Of a stretch of 16,010 bases of DNA, positions 7,167-14,754 are shown in pieces. The translations under genes and the position numbers were made by a program. The notes under the pieces are model-generated. The model did no database searches. It was not told the origin of the DNA and saw only the letters and a list, made by a program, of their open reading frames with translations. Position 1 is the stretch's first letter; each line of letters starts with the position of its first letter. Source of the DNA: Candidatus Opitulatrix roisinitermitis (GTDB taxonomy: Bacteria > Actinomycetota > Actinomycetes > Actinomycetales > Bifidobacteriaceae); assembly GCA_031288055.1 (NCBI GenBank), contig JAITSD010000097.1:1-16010 (forward strand), given 5' to 3'.

Positions 7167-7596
7167 GAAAAGCTCTTTCTTTATCTAGATTAGCTTGTTT
7201 TTGTTTTAAAGTTTGTCGTTTATCATAAAGTTTTTTACCTTTGGCTGTGGCAATTTCTAATTTGAAACGGCCTTTTTTTTCATAAAGTTTTAAAGGAACT
7301 ATTGTAACACCTTTTGTATCAACGGCTTTGGTTATTTTAGTAATTTCCTTGGCGTGCAGCAAAAGTTTGCGTTTACGAGTTGGTTCATGATTAGTCCAGC
7401 TACCGTGTGAATATGATGAAATATGGGCGTTTTCTAACCAAGCTTCACCTTTAAATACATTTATAAAGGATTCGGAAATATTAATTTTACCTAATCTAAT
7501 TGATTTGACCTCTGTGCCAAGTAGACTTAAACCAGCCTCATATTTGTCAATTATGAAATAGTTGTGGTAGGCTTTTTTATTTTGAACCGATACCAT
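7150..7596 (-). CDS. smpB: SsrA-binding protein SmpB
   Basis: SmpB binds tmRNA and delivers it to stalled ribosomes for trans-translation. With the ATG at 7594-7596 the protein has 148 residues and begins MVSVQNKKAYHNYFIID, as the family does (N-K/R-K-A..-Y-F-I). Further hallmarks are YEAGLSLLGTEVKSIR, the SESF loop, SSYSHGSWTNHEPTRKRKLLLH, VPLKLYEKKGRFKLEIATAKGKKLYDKR, and a basic C-terminal tail. A TTG ten codons upstream (7626) keeps the frame open but adds residues foreign to the family. There is no clear Shine-Dalgarno before the ATG. The start lies 46 nt inside the upstream amidase gene, so translation probably depends on ribosomes finishing that gene. In many Actinomycetota smpB follows ftsEX and a CHAP-type cell-wall hydrolase; here the neighbour is an Amidase_2-type hydrolase. 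No tmRNA gene is visible in the window. Confidence 0.95.
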   Translation of the reverse strand: MVSVQNKKAYHNYFIIDKYEAGLSLLGTEVKSIRLGKINISESFINVFKGEAWLENAHISSYSHGSWTNHEPTRKRKLLLHAKEITKITKAVDTKGVTIVPLKLYEKKGRFKLEIATAKGKKLYDKRQTLKQKQANLDKERAFREANK

Positions 7597-9074
7597 ATTA
7601 TAATTATAACAGCCAGCATCAAACAACTAGTTAAAATAATTAACCAAAAAGCGTTTATACCAAAGTCGTCATAAGGTGAAACATTAGGTATAGGGTTATC
7701 TTTAATGTTTACATCATTAGCGTTTATAAAAACTAAATGATGACCTAGATAAATCATATAATATTTTGCTTGACCCACAACTTCTTTTTGTTGGGCAGAC
7801 GAAAAATAATCAGCAGTTATATTTAAATCAGCTACAGGATATTGAGTGTTTGGTTTTAGGGTATATTCCAAAGGTAAAATGCTTTGAGGGGTTACACCTG
7901 TATCTACATAGGCTGATTCTTCAGGATAAGCTCTACCATAGATAGCGGAAATATTTATATTGTCTTTTAAACTGGCTGATTTAGTAGCTATATGAACTGC
8001 CACTGGATTATTTTTTGGATTATAGATCCAGCCTTCACCATCAGTCCATTGAATTTTTAACCATTCGCCTTGGACTTGTTTGATATAAATTATGTCACCA
8101 GTATAAGCTCTGGCAGGAACTGATTCAGCATCAGTATTTATAGGTTTATCAGCAGCATTATAAGCTGAATCAAAAACTAGGGGGCTATTTAAATCTGGCT
8201 GGTTATAAACATAGACGAAACTACTAGGCGCTTCATTATAATTATAATTATCAATTTTAACGCTTGGGTTATTCTTATAATAAAATGAAGCGTTAGTTAT
8301 TTTATTATGGTTTTGACTAAAGCTAGGATTGATTAAAGCAAATTGATTAGCGGTAAAATCATAACTTGGTGCACGACCATCAGCTAACGGTTTATCTAGA
8401 TATTTAAAAAATAAATCCCAGTTCCAAAAAGGGCCTGGATCTTTGTGAACATTTTGTGTGGCTCCTACGCTTATACCTGGAATGTTTTCGTGTCCTATAA
8501 TATGAGCTTTGTCTAGCGGAATATTATATTTTTGGGCTAAAGATTTAACTAACACAGCGGAATCGCGATATAATTTATCGGTATACCAACCGCCACCTCC
8601 TATATAGCCTATATGTTCAATACCTAGAGCGTGCATATTAAAATAAAAATTACCAGCGTGCCAAAGTAAGTCAGTTTTAGCGTCAAAATGTTGATAGACT
8701 TTATTTTCGTCCATAGTGAAGTTCCAGGAGGCTGTATAATCAGGTGACTGGACTAATCCGAGGGTTTCGGTTAATTGTTCTTCAGTGTCATGTATAACGA
8801 TAAATCTAAATTGTGGACCGGTGGTTGAATTATCTCTATTAGTTTTGGAATGTGATGACTGACCTGGTAAGATTTGGCAATTTAAATTTTTAGGGCAATC
8901 ATTAGTTATATTAGCTGTGGCTCCTGTGATATATTTTTGTTCTTTTTCGGAAGTTTTAGAATCGGTCGCTATTTGTTGATTGTCAGCTAAAGCGTTAGGA
9001 CTAATAGCTAATACAAATATAAATAAAAGACTAGTTATTACACTTAAAAGTTTTAAAAATTTTTTAGTTAACAT
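7551..9074 (-). CDS. Membrane-anchored N-acetylmuramoyl-L-alanine amidase (Amidase_2/PGRP type) with SH3-like domain
   Basis: Zinc amidase predicted to cleave the MurNAc-L-Ala bond of peptidoglycan outside the membrane. Of 507 residues, 1-30 form a signal peptide (core 6-24, cleavage near ALA-D). Residues 88-226 form the Amidase_2 domain: VIHDT with His95, a WHAG motif (138-141), GIEHIG with Glu153, GHENIPG with His195, and HKDPGP with Asp212, which is the AmpD-like zinc set His/His/Asp. Residues about 310-352 look like a bacterial SH3 domain (RAYTGDIIYIKQVQGEWLKI, then GEGWI). Residues about 360-455 are an unassigned beta-rich part, and 473-494 a transmembrane helix followed by a short basic tail. 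A C-terminal anchor on such an amidase is uncommon and suggests work on the cell's own wall or on captured fragments at the membrane. ATG at 9074 overlaps the mupG stop by 11 nt. Confidence 0.93.
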   Translation of the reverse strand: MLTKKFLKLLSVITSLLFIFVLAISPNALADNQQIATDSKTSEKEQKYITGATANITNDCPKNLNCQILPGQSSHSKTNRDNSTTGPQFRFIVIHDTEEQLTETLGLVQSPDYTASWNFTMDENKVYQHFDAKTDLLWHAGNFYFNMHALGIEHIGYIGGGGWYTDKLYRDSAVLVKSLAQKYNIPLDKAHIIGHENIPGISVGATQNVHKDPGPFWNWDLFFKYLDKPLADGRAPSYDFTANQFALINPSFSQNHNKITNASFYYKNNPSVKIDNYNYNEAPSSFVYVYNQPDLNSPLVFDSAYNAADKPINTDAESVPARAYTGDIIYIKQVQGEWLKIQWTDGEGWIYNPKNNPVAVHIATKSASLKDNINISAIYGRAYPEESAYVDTGVTPQSILPLEYTLKPNTQYPVADLNITADYFSSAQQKEVVGQAKYYMIYLGHHLVFINANDVNIKDNPIPNVSPYDDFGINAFWLIILTSCLMLAVIIIIWYRFKIKKPTTTIS

Positions 9075-10149
9075 AAAATTTAAATTTTTGCCAAGGGCGA
9101 ACAGTATCTAATAAAAAGACTTCTTTTGAATTAATTTTACCCACAACATTGGAGCGACCCGAATTAGGCATAGAGTTTAAAGCGATTTGCAATTCACCAG
9201 CATAGTGTTCGTATTTTGATGATTCAATTATAATATCGCCTCGTTTGATATTTATTGGATTATAAACAGGAAAGGTTTTATCTTTAAATTTAACTCTAGA
9301 TTGTGTAGATCGAATCATATTAGGACTAATATCACCCCTGTTAAAGTGTAGTTGTTCTAGAATAATTGCTTTGTCTAGTTTGGTTATTTTGGGGTTTAGG
9401 TCAACTTTAAAAGATAATATATCTGGGTCAATTTCAGATAGAAGTTTTAACTCTTTTTCATTAGCAAACATATTAGCAATTATAACATTATCAATCATGC
9501 CGCTGCTCCATAAATGTTTAGCTTGAATATCTATCGGCATATCGCGATGCATTTCTAAAGTACATAAGCCCTCAGATACTGCCCATGGTCCAAATTTAGC
9601 TGATGGTGAGGAAATGAATGCCGAAACTGGTAAACCGTGGGCTTTATAGAGTTGACTAGCATAAAGCATATGGTTTAATTTAAGTCCTGAAAAACGATGT
9701 GGATAAAAATTATGACAACCGGTGAAAATATCGCTCTTAGGTTCATAATCAAAAATACAATTTACATAATTTGTGGCATTTGAAGCATTGAGTTCAATTT
9801 GTAGACCATATTTATTGTATGACATTAAAGCTTCCTCAGCTCCGGTAAAAGATTCGTCTAATCTAAAACCCGTCACATCTAAATCAGCAAAAAACTTTAA
9901 ATCTTTATAATCAATATTATATTTAGAAAATAATTTTGGTGCCACATCAATTATGACCGACATATTATGTTTTTTAGCACGAGTGGTTAGAGTTTTGAAT
10001 TGTTTAACTATGGTAGATAATTTATCTTCATGACTTAGTAAACAGGTAAAAATATGGCTAACACCATAATAGGCTGCCAAATCAATATAATCTAGATAGG
10101 TCTCTGGCTTACTATAATTAGGATAAACACTTATGCCTAGCTTTTTCAA
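9064..10149 (-). CDS. mupG: 6-phospho-N-acetylmuramidase MupG (DUF871 family)
   Basis: DUF871/MupG proteins are cytoplasmic glycosidases; the characterised Staphylococcus aureus enzyme splits MurNAc-6-phosphate-beta-1,4-GlcNAc in wall-sugar recycling. The 361 residues cover both domains. The N-terminal TIM barrel (1-250) has LGISVYPNYS (4-13), the family signature GCHNFYPHRFSGL (144-156) and TLEMHRD (197-203). The C-terminal domain (about 260-355) begins RGDISPNMIRSTQSR (271-285). The start is TTG at 10149, because the family begins exactly at KKLGISVYP; there is no Shine-Dalgarno, and the EIIA stop lies 8 nt upstream, so coupling is likely. EIIA, EIIC and EIIB upstream would supply the 6-phosphorylated disaccharide, and the amidase downstream could release glycan. 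I see no murQ or nagA here. The assignment is family-level; another 6-phospho-disaccharide as substrate is possible. Confidence 0.9.
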   Translation of the reverse strand: MKKLGISVYPNYSKPETYLDYIDLAAYYGVSHIFTCLLSHEDKLSTIVKQFKTLTTRAKKHNMSVIIDVAPKLFSKYNIDYKDLKFFADLDVTGFRLDESFTGAEEALMSYNKYGLQIELNASNATNYVNCIFDYEPKSDIFTGCHNFYPHRFSGLKLNHMLYASQLYKAHGLPVSAFISSPSAKFGPWAVSEGLCTLEMHRDMPIDIQAKHLWSSGMIDNVIIANMFANEKELKLLSEIDPDILSFKVDLNPKITKLDKAIILEQLHFNRGDISPNMIRSTQSRVKFKDKTFPVYNPINIKRGDIIIESSKYEHYAGELQIALNSMPNSGRSNVVGKINSKEVFLLDTVRPWQKFKFYVN

Positions 10150-10157
10150 AAGAAACT

Positions 10158-10466
10158 CTATTTTCGATTATCTTTTATAATCTCAATTATTTCGCCAATT
10201 AGAGCGTATTCGCTCATAAAAGTCATAAGTTGGTCTTGAGCGTGAATTAATAAAAGCGAAATTTTAACTTTACCTTCTAAATCGTCTTGAACTAATTTAG
10301 TTTGCACATGATGAGCTTCGGTAGTCTTAGCTTTAGCTTCCTCTAGAAGTTTTTTAGCTTTTTTATCATTACCATTTTTAGTGGCTTGTATAGCTTCAAA
10401 AGCTTTGGCTCTGCCTTCGCCAATAAAACTTATAATTTCAAAAATTTGATTCTCTAAATTATCCAT
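10158..10466 (-). CDS. PTS lactose/cellobiose-family EIIA component
   Basis: Small (102 residues) cytoplasmic phosphocarrier of the Lac/Cel/Chb PTS family. It takes phosphate from HPr and passes it to EIIB. It is all-helical, with the characteristic AKTTEAHHVQTKLVQDD helix (46-62) and the active-site segment LLLIHAQDQLMT (71-82), in which His75 is the phosphorylated residue and Asp78 the partner Asp of the trimer interface. The next residue, usually His or Gln, is Gln79. Length is typical. The ATG at 10466 lies 6 nt after the EIIC stop with no Shine-Dalgarno, so the proteins are probably made in a coupled way. The order EIIB-EIIC-EIIA as separate genes is common in cellobiose/chitobiose operons. 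No EI or HPr gene is visible in the window. Confidence 0.95.
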   Translation of the reverse strand: MDNLENQIFEIISFIGEGRAKAFEAIQATKNGNDKKAKKLLEEAKAKTTEAHHVQTKLVQDDLEGKVKISLLLIHAQDQLMTFMSEYALIGEIIEIIKDNRK

Positions 10467-10472
10467 AGCAAT

Positions 10473-11804
10473 CTATTCAGCGATTTGGTTATTGTTTTCT
10501 TCTTTTTGCAGTTGGGTATCATAGGTTTTAGCAAAGGGTAAATAAATAACTGTGGCAATTGCAATATTTATTAACGATAGGATAATAGCTCGCCAATCGC
10601 CTGTAGCAAAAAAAGCTCCTAACGGTGCTGGCAGAGTCCAAGGCGGTTGAATAAAAGCTATACCAACTAGACCTAAGGCTGTAGCAACCCAAGAAATTAG
10701 AAGCAAAACAATAGGCGTTATAATAAACGGAATAATTAGAATTGGGTTTAACATTACAGGAAAACCAAATATAATCGGTTCATTTATATTAAAAATTGAT
10801 GGGATAAGAGTTGCCTTACTAATAGATTTACCATAACCTGATTTAGCCACAATTAATGTAGCAATAACTAAGCCCAAAACGGCTCCAGAACCACCAATAT
10901 AAACAAAAAATTGATAGAAAGGTTGAGGCATCAGGTGAGTCATTTGCAATCCTGCAGTATGGGCATCAGTATTTTCGCCCAGCATAGATAGCCATAAAGG
11001 CTGAGTTATGGGATCCATAATAGCAGAACCGTGGATACCAAAAGACCAAAAAAACGAATTAATAAATACAACCACTAAACCACCAGCTAGATTATCGCCG
11101 ACTTTTATAAGTGGGTCAACCAGTGTGCCTATAATAGTTTCTAAATTAATACCGCCTAAAATACTTATAATGGAAAAAATACAAACCACAAATGCCACAG
11201 GTACAATGGCTTCAAAAGAGCGAGCCACAGAAGCTGGTACTTGTTCGGGTAATTTAATAGTTATATGATATTTATAGCAAAGTCGCAGAATCTCCACAGC
11301 TATAATAGCAATTATAATAGCAGAGAAAATGCCTTTTGAAGCAAAATTAGCAATCGGCATATAAAGACCCTCTTTGGCCATAACCTTGTAAGCTGTGGCA
11401 TCATTACCAACAAGAGTAGTTGTGATAATATTAGCTGGGTTGAAAAGGGTTGGTGCTAAAGATACCAAAAAGCCACAAACTGATATCAAACCACCGCTTA
11501 AAGCAGATATTTTATACCTTTCTGCTAAATGGTATCCCACACCGAATGAAACATATAGAGCCATGGCGTTAAAAGTCAATCTATAGGGTATTAATATAGT
11601 GGCTTGGTTAGCTTTTTGCCATAAGGCTAAACCAGATCCTTCGGGTAAAGGAATCATGGCTATAAGTAAAAAAACCGATCCTACAATGATAAACGGGATA
11701 GCTCCCACAACACCGTCTCGAATTGACCGTAAATGCTTTTGTTCAGAAACTTTAGACATTGGACCGCCTAAAACTTCACTAATTTTATCAAATGCTTTAT
11801 TCAT
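10473..11804 (-). CDS. PTS lactose/cellobiose-family EIIC permease
   Basis: Membrane permease that moves a disaccharide across the membrane while EIIB phosphorylates it. The 443 residues and about ten hydrophobic helices fit the CelB/ChbC family. Key motifs are SFGIHGSAIMDP (254-265), with His258 matching the sugar-binding His of ChbC-type transporters, and FNINEPIIFGFPVMLNP (338-354), with Glu342 as the conserved catalytic-site Glu. The charged C-terminus is cytoplasmic. The start is ATG at 11804, with AGAAAGAAG 5 nt upstream. It lies 56 nt after EIIB and 6 nt before EIIA. The family takes beta-linked disaccharides such as cellobiose, chitobiose or lactose. The MupG neighbour suggests MurNAc-GlcNAc or a related wall disaccharide, which the sequence alone cannot prove. 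Confidence 0.95.
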   Translation of the reverse strand: MNKAFDKISEVLGGPMSKVSEQKHLRSIRDGVVGAIPFIIVGSVFLLIAMIPLPEGSGLALWQKANQATILIPYRLTFNAMALYVSFGVGYHLAERYKISALSGGLISVCGFLVSLAPTLFNPANIITTTLVGNDATAYKVMAKEGLYMPIANFASKGIFSAIIIAIIAVEILRLCYKYHITIKLPEQVPASVARSFEAIVPVAFVVCIFSIISILGGINLETIIGTLVDPLIKVGDNLAGGLVVVFINSFFWSFGIHGSAIMDPITQPLWLSMLGENTDAHTAGLQMTHLMPQPFYQFFVYIGGSGAVLGLVIATLIVAKSGYGKSISKATLIPSIFNINEPIIFGFPVMLNPILIIPFIITPIVLLLISWVATALGLVGIAFIQPPWTLPAPLGAFFATGDWRAIILSLINIAIATVIYLPFAKTYDTQLQKEENNNQIAE

Positions 11805-11860
11805 TTTAACTTCTTTCTGATTTACGAATATCTATTAGATGCAATATTAGTTTAAAAAGT

Positions 11861-12163
11861 TTAATTTAAAATTTTGTCTAAAAGTGCTTTTGAACCTAAA
11901 GGACTATATTCTCTAGGAGCAATGTCTTTGGTAGGAATATTAAAATCGTCAGCTATTTGTTTAAAGGAGTTAAACATATGTTTCACTTGAGGAGCAACTA
12001 ATAGAACATCATATTTATTATTGTCTAATTCCTCACGCACAATGCCAGAACCTATAGCTTTAACATTTATTTCTTTACCTTGAGATTTAGCTTCATTAAC
12101 TAAAGCCTTTTCCACAATAGCACTGGACATTCCACCAGAACAAACTAGTAATACATTAGTCAT
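11861..12163 (-). CDS. PTS lactose/cellobiose-family EIIB component
   Basis: A 100-residue cytoplasmic phosphotransfer protein with the fold of low-molecular-weight tyrosine phosphatases. It begins NVLLVCSGGMSSA, with the phosphorylated Cys8 at the head of the P-loop; the common form in this family is C-x-x-GMST(S), so Ser-Ser-Ala is a mild variation. DVLLVAPQVKHMF (52-64) is the second family signature, and the C-terminus (PLGSKALLDKIL) is usual. The start is ATG at 12163, with AGAAGGGGA about 10 nt upstream. It is the first gene of the PTS-mupG-amidase run. The 79-nt gap after glf has no clear promoter or terminator, so it may be read from the glf promoter or from one I cannot see. Confidence 0.95.
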   Translation of the reverse strand: MTNVLLVCSGGMSSAIVEKALVNEAKSQGKEINVKAIGSGIVREELDNNKYDVLLVAPQVKHMFNSFKQIADDFNIPTKDIAPREYSPLGSKALLDKILN

Positions 12164-12242
12164 AATTTATATTTCCCCTTCTAATATTTCCCAGACAAAG
12201 CTTATTTTTATTTTATCATATGTCTTTTTAAAAATAAACTAT

Positions 12243-13394
12243 TTATTTGGTGACAAAATTATTATAAGCCTCTAAAGCTTGTGAAAAAACTTGATGCATA
12301 TCAAAATATTTGTATTCACCCAGTCGTCCGCCGAAAATTACATTAGTAAATCGTTTAGCTTTATTTTTATATAAGGCAAAAGTTTTTTGATCTTGAGGCG
12401 TATTTATAGGATAGTATGGTTCGTCATCTAATTTTGCAAATCGGGAATATTCTTTGATTATAACGGTTTTATCAGCTGGATAATCTCTTTCTGGATGAAA
12501 ATGTTTAAATTCTAAAATACGCGTAAAGTTTTGTTCCGCATCAGCATAATTCATAGCTCCTACGCCTTGATAATCATCAACATTTTCAATTGTTTTGACA
12601 AAATCTAGAGTTCGCCAACCTAATTGCCCAAATTCATAATTAAAAAACTTATCAATAGGCCCGGTATAGACTAATGGTATTTGACTGAATAATTTATCTT
12701 TACAAAAGGGTTGTGAATTATCAAAAAAATCAGTATTTAGTTTTATATCTATATTTTTACTAGTAACCATATTTTCAAATAATTTAGCGTAACCATTAAC
12801 TGGCAAACCTTCATATTTATCATTAAAATATCTATTATCATAATTATATCTAACGGGTAAACGGCGAATAATTGAAGGATCTAATTGTTTAGGATTAGTT
12901 TGCCATTGTTTAGCTGTGTAATTTTTAATAAAAGCTTCATATAAGGGTTTACCAATTAAATAAATACCTTGTTCATCAAGGTTTGACGGCTTTTTGTTGC
13001 CTAATTGAGATGATTGTTGTTTTATGAGTTTTTTAGCTTCATTGGGGGATAAAGCGGTGTGGAAAAATTGATTTATTGTGCCTAAATTGATAGGCATAGG
13101 ATAGACTTCACCGTTATGGGTTGTGTAAACTCGGTGAATATAGTTAGTAAACTCAGTAAATTGGTTAACATATTGCCAAACTGTTTCATTACTGGTATGC
13201 CAAAGGTGTGCGCCGTATTTATGAACTTCAATACCTGTTTGATTATCAAACTCTGAATAAGCATTTCCGCCTATATGATGTCTTTTTTCTATAATAAGAA
13301 CCTTTTTGCCGTCACTAGCAGCTTTTTGGGCAAAAGTTAAACCAAAAATACCAGCTCCCACAATTACTAAATCATAATTTCTAATATTTGCCAT
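12243..13394 (-). CDS. glf: UDP-galactopyranose mutase
   Basis: FAD-dependent cytoplasmic enzyme interconverting UDP-galactopyranose and UDP-galactofuranose, the donor for galactofuranose-containing glycans. The 383 residues match the bacterial class. Motifs: FAD-binding VGAGIFG (12-18) and EKRHHIGGNAY (36-46); GAHLWHTSN (61-69); YTAKQW (159-164); RRLPVRYNYDNRYF (177-190) with the substrate-phosphate-binding Arg; YTGPID (243-248); and the C-terminal FAD/substrate motif GGRLGEYKYFDMHQ (355-368). The ATG at 13392-13394 has no Shine-Dalgarno. Instead an extended -10 box lies 6 nt upstream, so the mRNA is probably leaderless. No galactofuranosyltransferase or glycan-export gene is nearby; the neighbours are perM and the PTS. 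Confidence 0.97.
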   Translation of the reverse strand: MANIRNYDLVIVGAGIFGLTFAQKAASDGKKVLIIEKRHHIGGNAYSEFDNQTGIEVHKYGAHLWHTSNETVWQYVNQFTEFTNYIHRVYTTHNGEVYPMPINLGTINQFFHTALSPNEAKKLIKQQSSQLGNKKPSNLDEQGIYLIGKPLYEAFIKNYTAKQWQTNPKQLDPSIIRRLPVRYNYDNRYFNDKYEGLPVNGYAKLFENMVTSKNIDIKLNTDFFDNSQPFCKDKLFSQIPLVYTGPIDKFFNYEFGQLGWRTLDFVKTIENVDDYQGVGAMNYADAEQNFTRILEFKHFHPERDYPADKTVIIKEYSRFAKLDDEPYYPINTPQDQKTFALYKNKAKRFTNVIFGGRLGEYKYFDMHQVFSQALEAYNNFVTK

Positions 13395-13400
13395 AAGTAA

Positions 13401-13409
13401 ATTATAGCA
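13401..13409 (-). promoter_or_regulatory. Extended -10 promoter for a leaderless glf mRNA
   Basis: On the minus strand TGCTATAAT (TG-n-TATAAT, a perfect extended -10) ends 6 nt before the glf ATG. Normal initiation 6-7 nt downstream of the -10 would start the transcript at or within a base of the ATG. The -35 position with 17-nt spacing holds only ATAATT, which fits an extended -10 promoter that needs no strong -35 box. No Shine-Dalgarno is present. Confidence 0.6.
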
Positions 13410-13453
13410 TCATTCAAAAAGAGAATTATAATGAGGGTTTTAAATATTTAGTT

Positions 13454-14740
13454 TTATTTATGTAATAGTTGTTTTTTGGCAATTTGACCACGAATAACTG
13501 TGCCAATTGACCAAAATATTAATACTACAACTTCAGTTAACATAATTGATAAAGTTATTTCTAAAGGTTGCCAAAAATCATTTGCTCCAAAATGTCTAGA
13601 GCCTACTGCACCGATTACCCCAGATGATAAAAAGAATATTATATTTAAGCTAATAAAATTAAAAATTGCTGAAATACCGCAACAAAAAAAAGTTGCTAAT
13701 ATGCGATTAATTAATTCAGAGGGGTAAAGTTGACTTAAAGTGTTGCCAAAATTAAATCTTTCTATTTTTAATATATTTTTAGCTTCGTGAATAAAATTAA
13801 TGCGATAATCGGGTTTTTTAGACATTTTAATAATAGCGATAGCTACCCATAAAGCGATTGACAAAAAAGCAATTAGTATAAATATAAAAATTAGATGTAA
13901 AGAGTCATTAGTTGGATATGTGGCTAAAATTGGTACGGATGGTGATAAAGTTTGTCGTGATTCCCAAAGAGAATAGGGCACACTATATTCGAAACTAACT
14001 CCCTGAGGTGTAAACCAAGCTGGAATTAGAAAAATTAAATTAGGTACATAAATTATTTGAATTAATAGAAAAGCTATAGCAGATATATTTGGCGGATTTA
14101 ACAAATTATATAGTGCCATAATTTCTTGAAAAGAAGTCAATGACCATAAGGTGAAAATTAGGCTTGAAAAAAGTATTAAAAACATTATAGTTAATAAGGA
14201 CATTTTTATACCTAATCTAACAAAATTAGGTATTTTACGAATTTGTGTTTGATATCTAAAGGTTTGAATTATACCATCCTGTGATCGTAAATAAGCCGAA
14301 AAATGTCCTACAAAAAGCACTAAACTAGGCCAAAAGATTATTTTATAAACAGCTTCTTGTGAAATAGTGCTATTAGGTATAGACATTAAAATAGATAGTA
14401 TTATTTGAATTATAAAGCTGATAAAAATAATATTTAAATTTAGGTTTTTAATTTGCTTAGCTGAAATAAAGGCTAAAATTATAAAAATTAAAGTTAAGCC
14501 TAAAGGTGTAATTGATAAGCTGATATTATTGATATTTGAAGTTAGACCAAAAGGCATAAAATAGTAGCGAAAAGTTTGGGCAAAAATATATTGCCAAAGC
14601 GGTGTATTAGAATCGATGGCTGGCGGTGTGGAAATTATTATAAAACCAACTATTATAAAAGTTAGCGCAAAACAAAAAAAAGTTGTTTTAAAAGGTAGTT
14701 TTAAGCTTTCAATAATATTTGTTTTTTTCCAAAATGACAT
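13454..14740 (-). CDS. Multi-pass membrane protein resembling actinobacterial PerM (DUF6350)
   Basis: A 428-residue polytopic membrane protein with about eight to ten hydrophobic helices (clear ones near 18-38, 76-95, 103-120, 131-147, 175-199, 218-241, 280-304, 345-370 and 394-416). The pattern fits the DUF6350/PerM family of Actinomycetota, members of which support cell division and envelope integrity in mycobacteria: SITPLGLTL (76-84) after the first periplasmic segment, YVPNLIFLIPAWFTPQGVSFEY (231-252, here given by position), and SPSVPILATYP (266-276), where the family has a conserved lPalPlLaaLP-like stretch. I assign it from remembered family patterns, not a search, so it is tentative. 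It starts 14 nt after the pcrA stop without a Shine-Dalgarno, implying coupling to pcrA. It could also be an unrelated membrane protein of similar topology. Confidence 0.6.
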   Translation of the reverse strand: MSFWKKTNIIESLKLPFKTTFFCFALTFIIVGFIIISTPPAIDSNTPLWQYIFAQTFRYYFMPFGLTSNINNISLSITPLGLTLIFIILAFISAKQIKNLNLNIIFISFIIQIILSILMSIPNSTISQEAVYKIIFWPSLVLFVGHFSAYLRSQDGIIQTFRYQTQIRKIPNFVRLGIKMSLLTIMFLILFSSLIFTLWSLTSFQEIMALYNLLNPPNISAIAFLLIQIIYVPNLIFLIPAWFTPQGVSFEYSVPYSLWESRQTLSPSVPILATYPTNDSLHLIFIFILIAFLSIALWVAIAIIKMSKKPDYRINFIHEAKNILKIERFNFGNTLSQLYPSELINRILATFFCCGISAIFNFISLNIIFFLSSGVIGAVGSRHFGANDFWQPLEITLSIMLTEVVVLIFWSIGTVIRGQIAKKQLLHK

Positions 14741-14754
14741 AATTTTAAATAGTT

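Noticed and set aside
7597..7626. Upstream TTG start for smpB, adding ten residues
   Set aside because: The SmpB family begins near MVSVQNKKA; the added MFDAGCYNYN is foreign to the family and has no ribosome site.
11008..11820. Several plus-strand frames opposite the PTS EIIC gene
   Set aside because: They lie entirely over a clear permease gene and lack starts, ribosome sites and recognisable domains.
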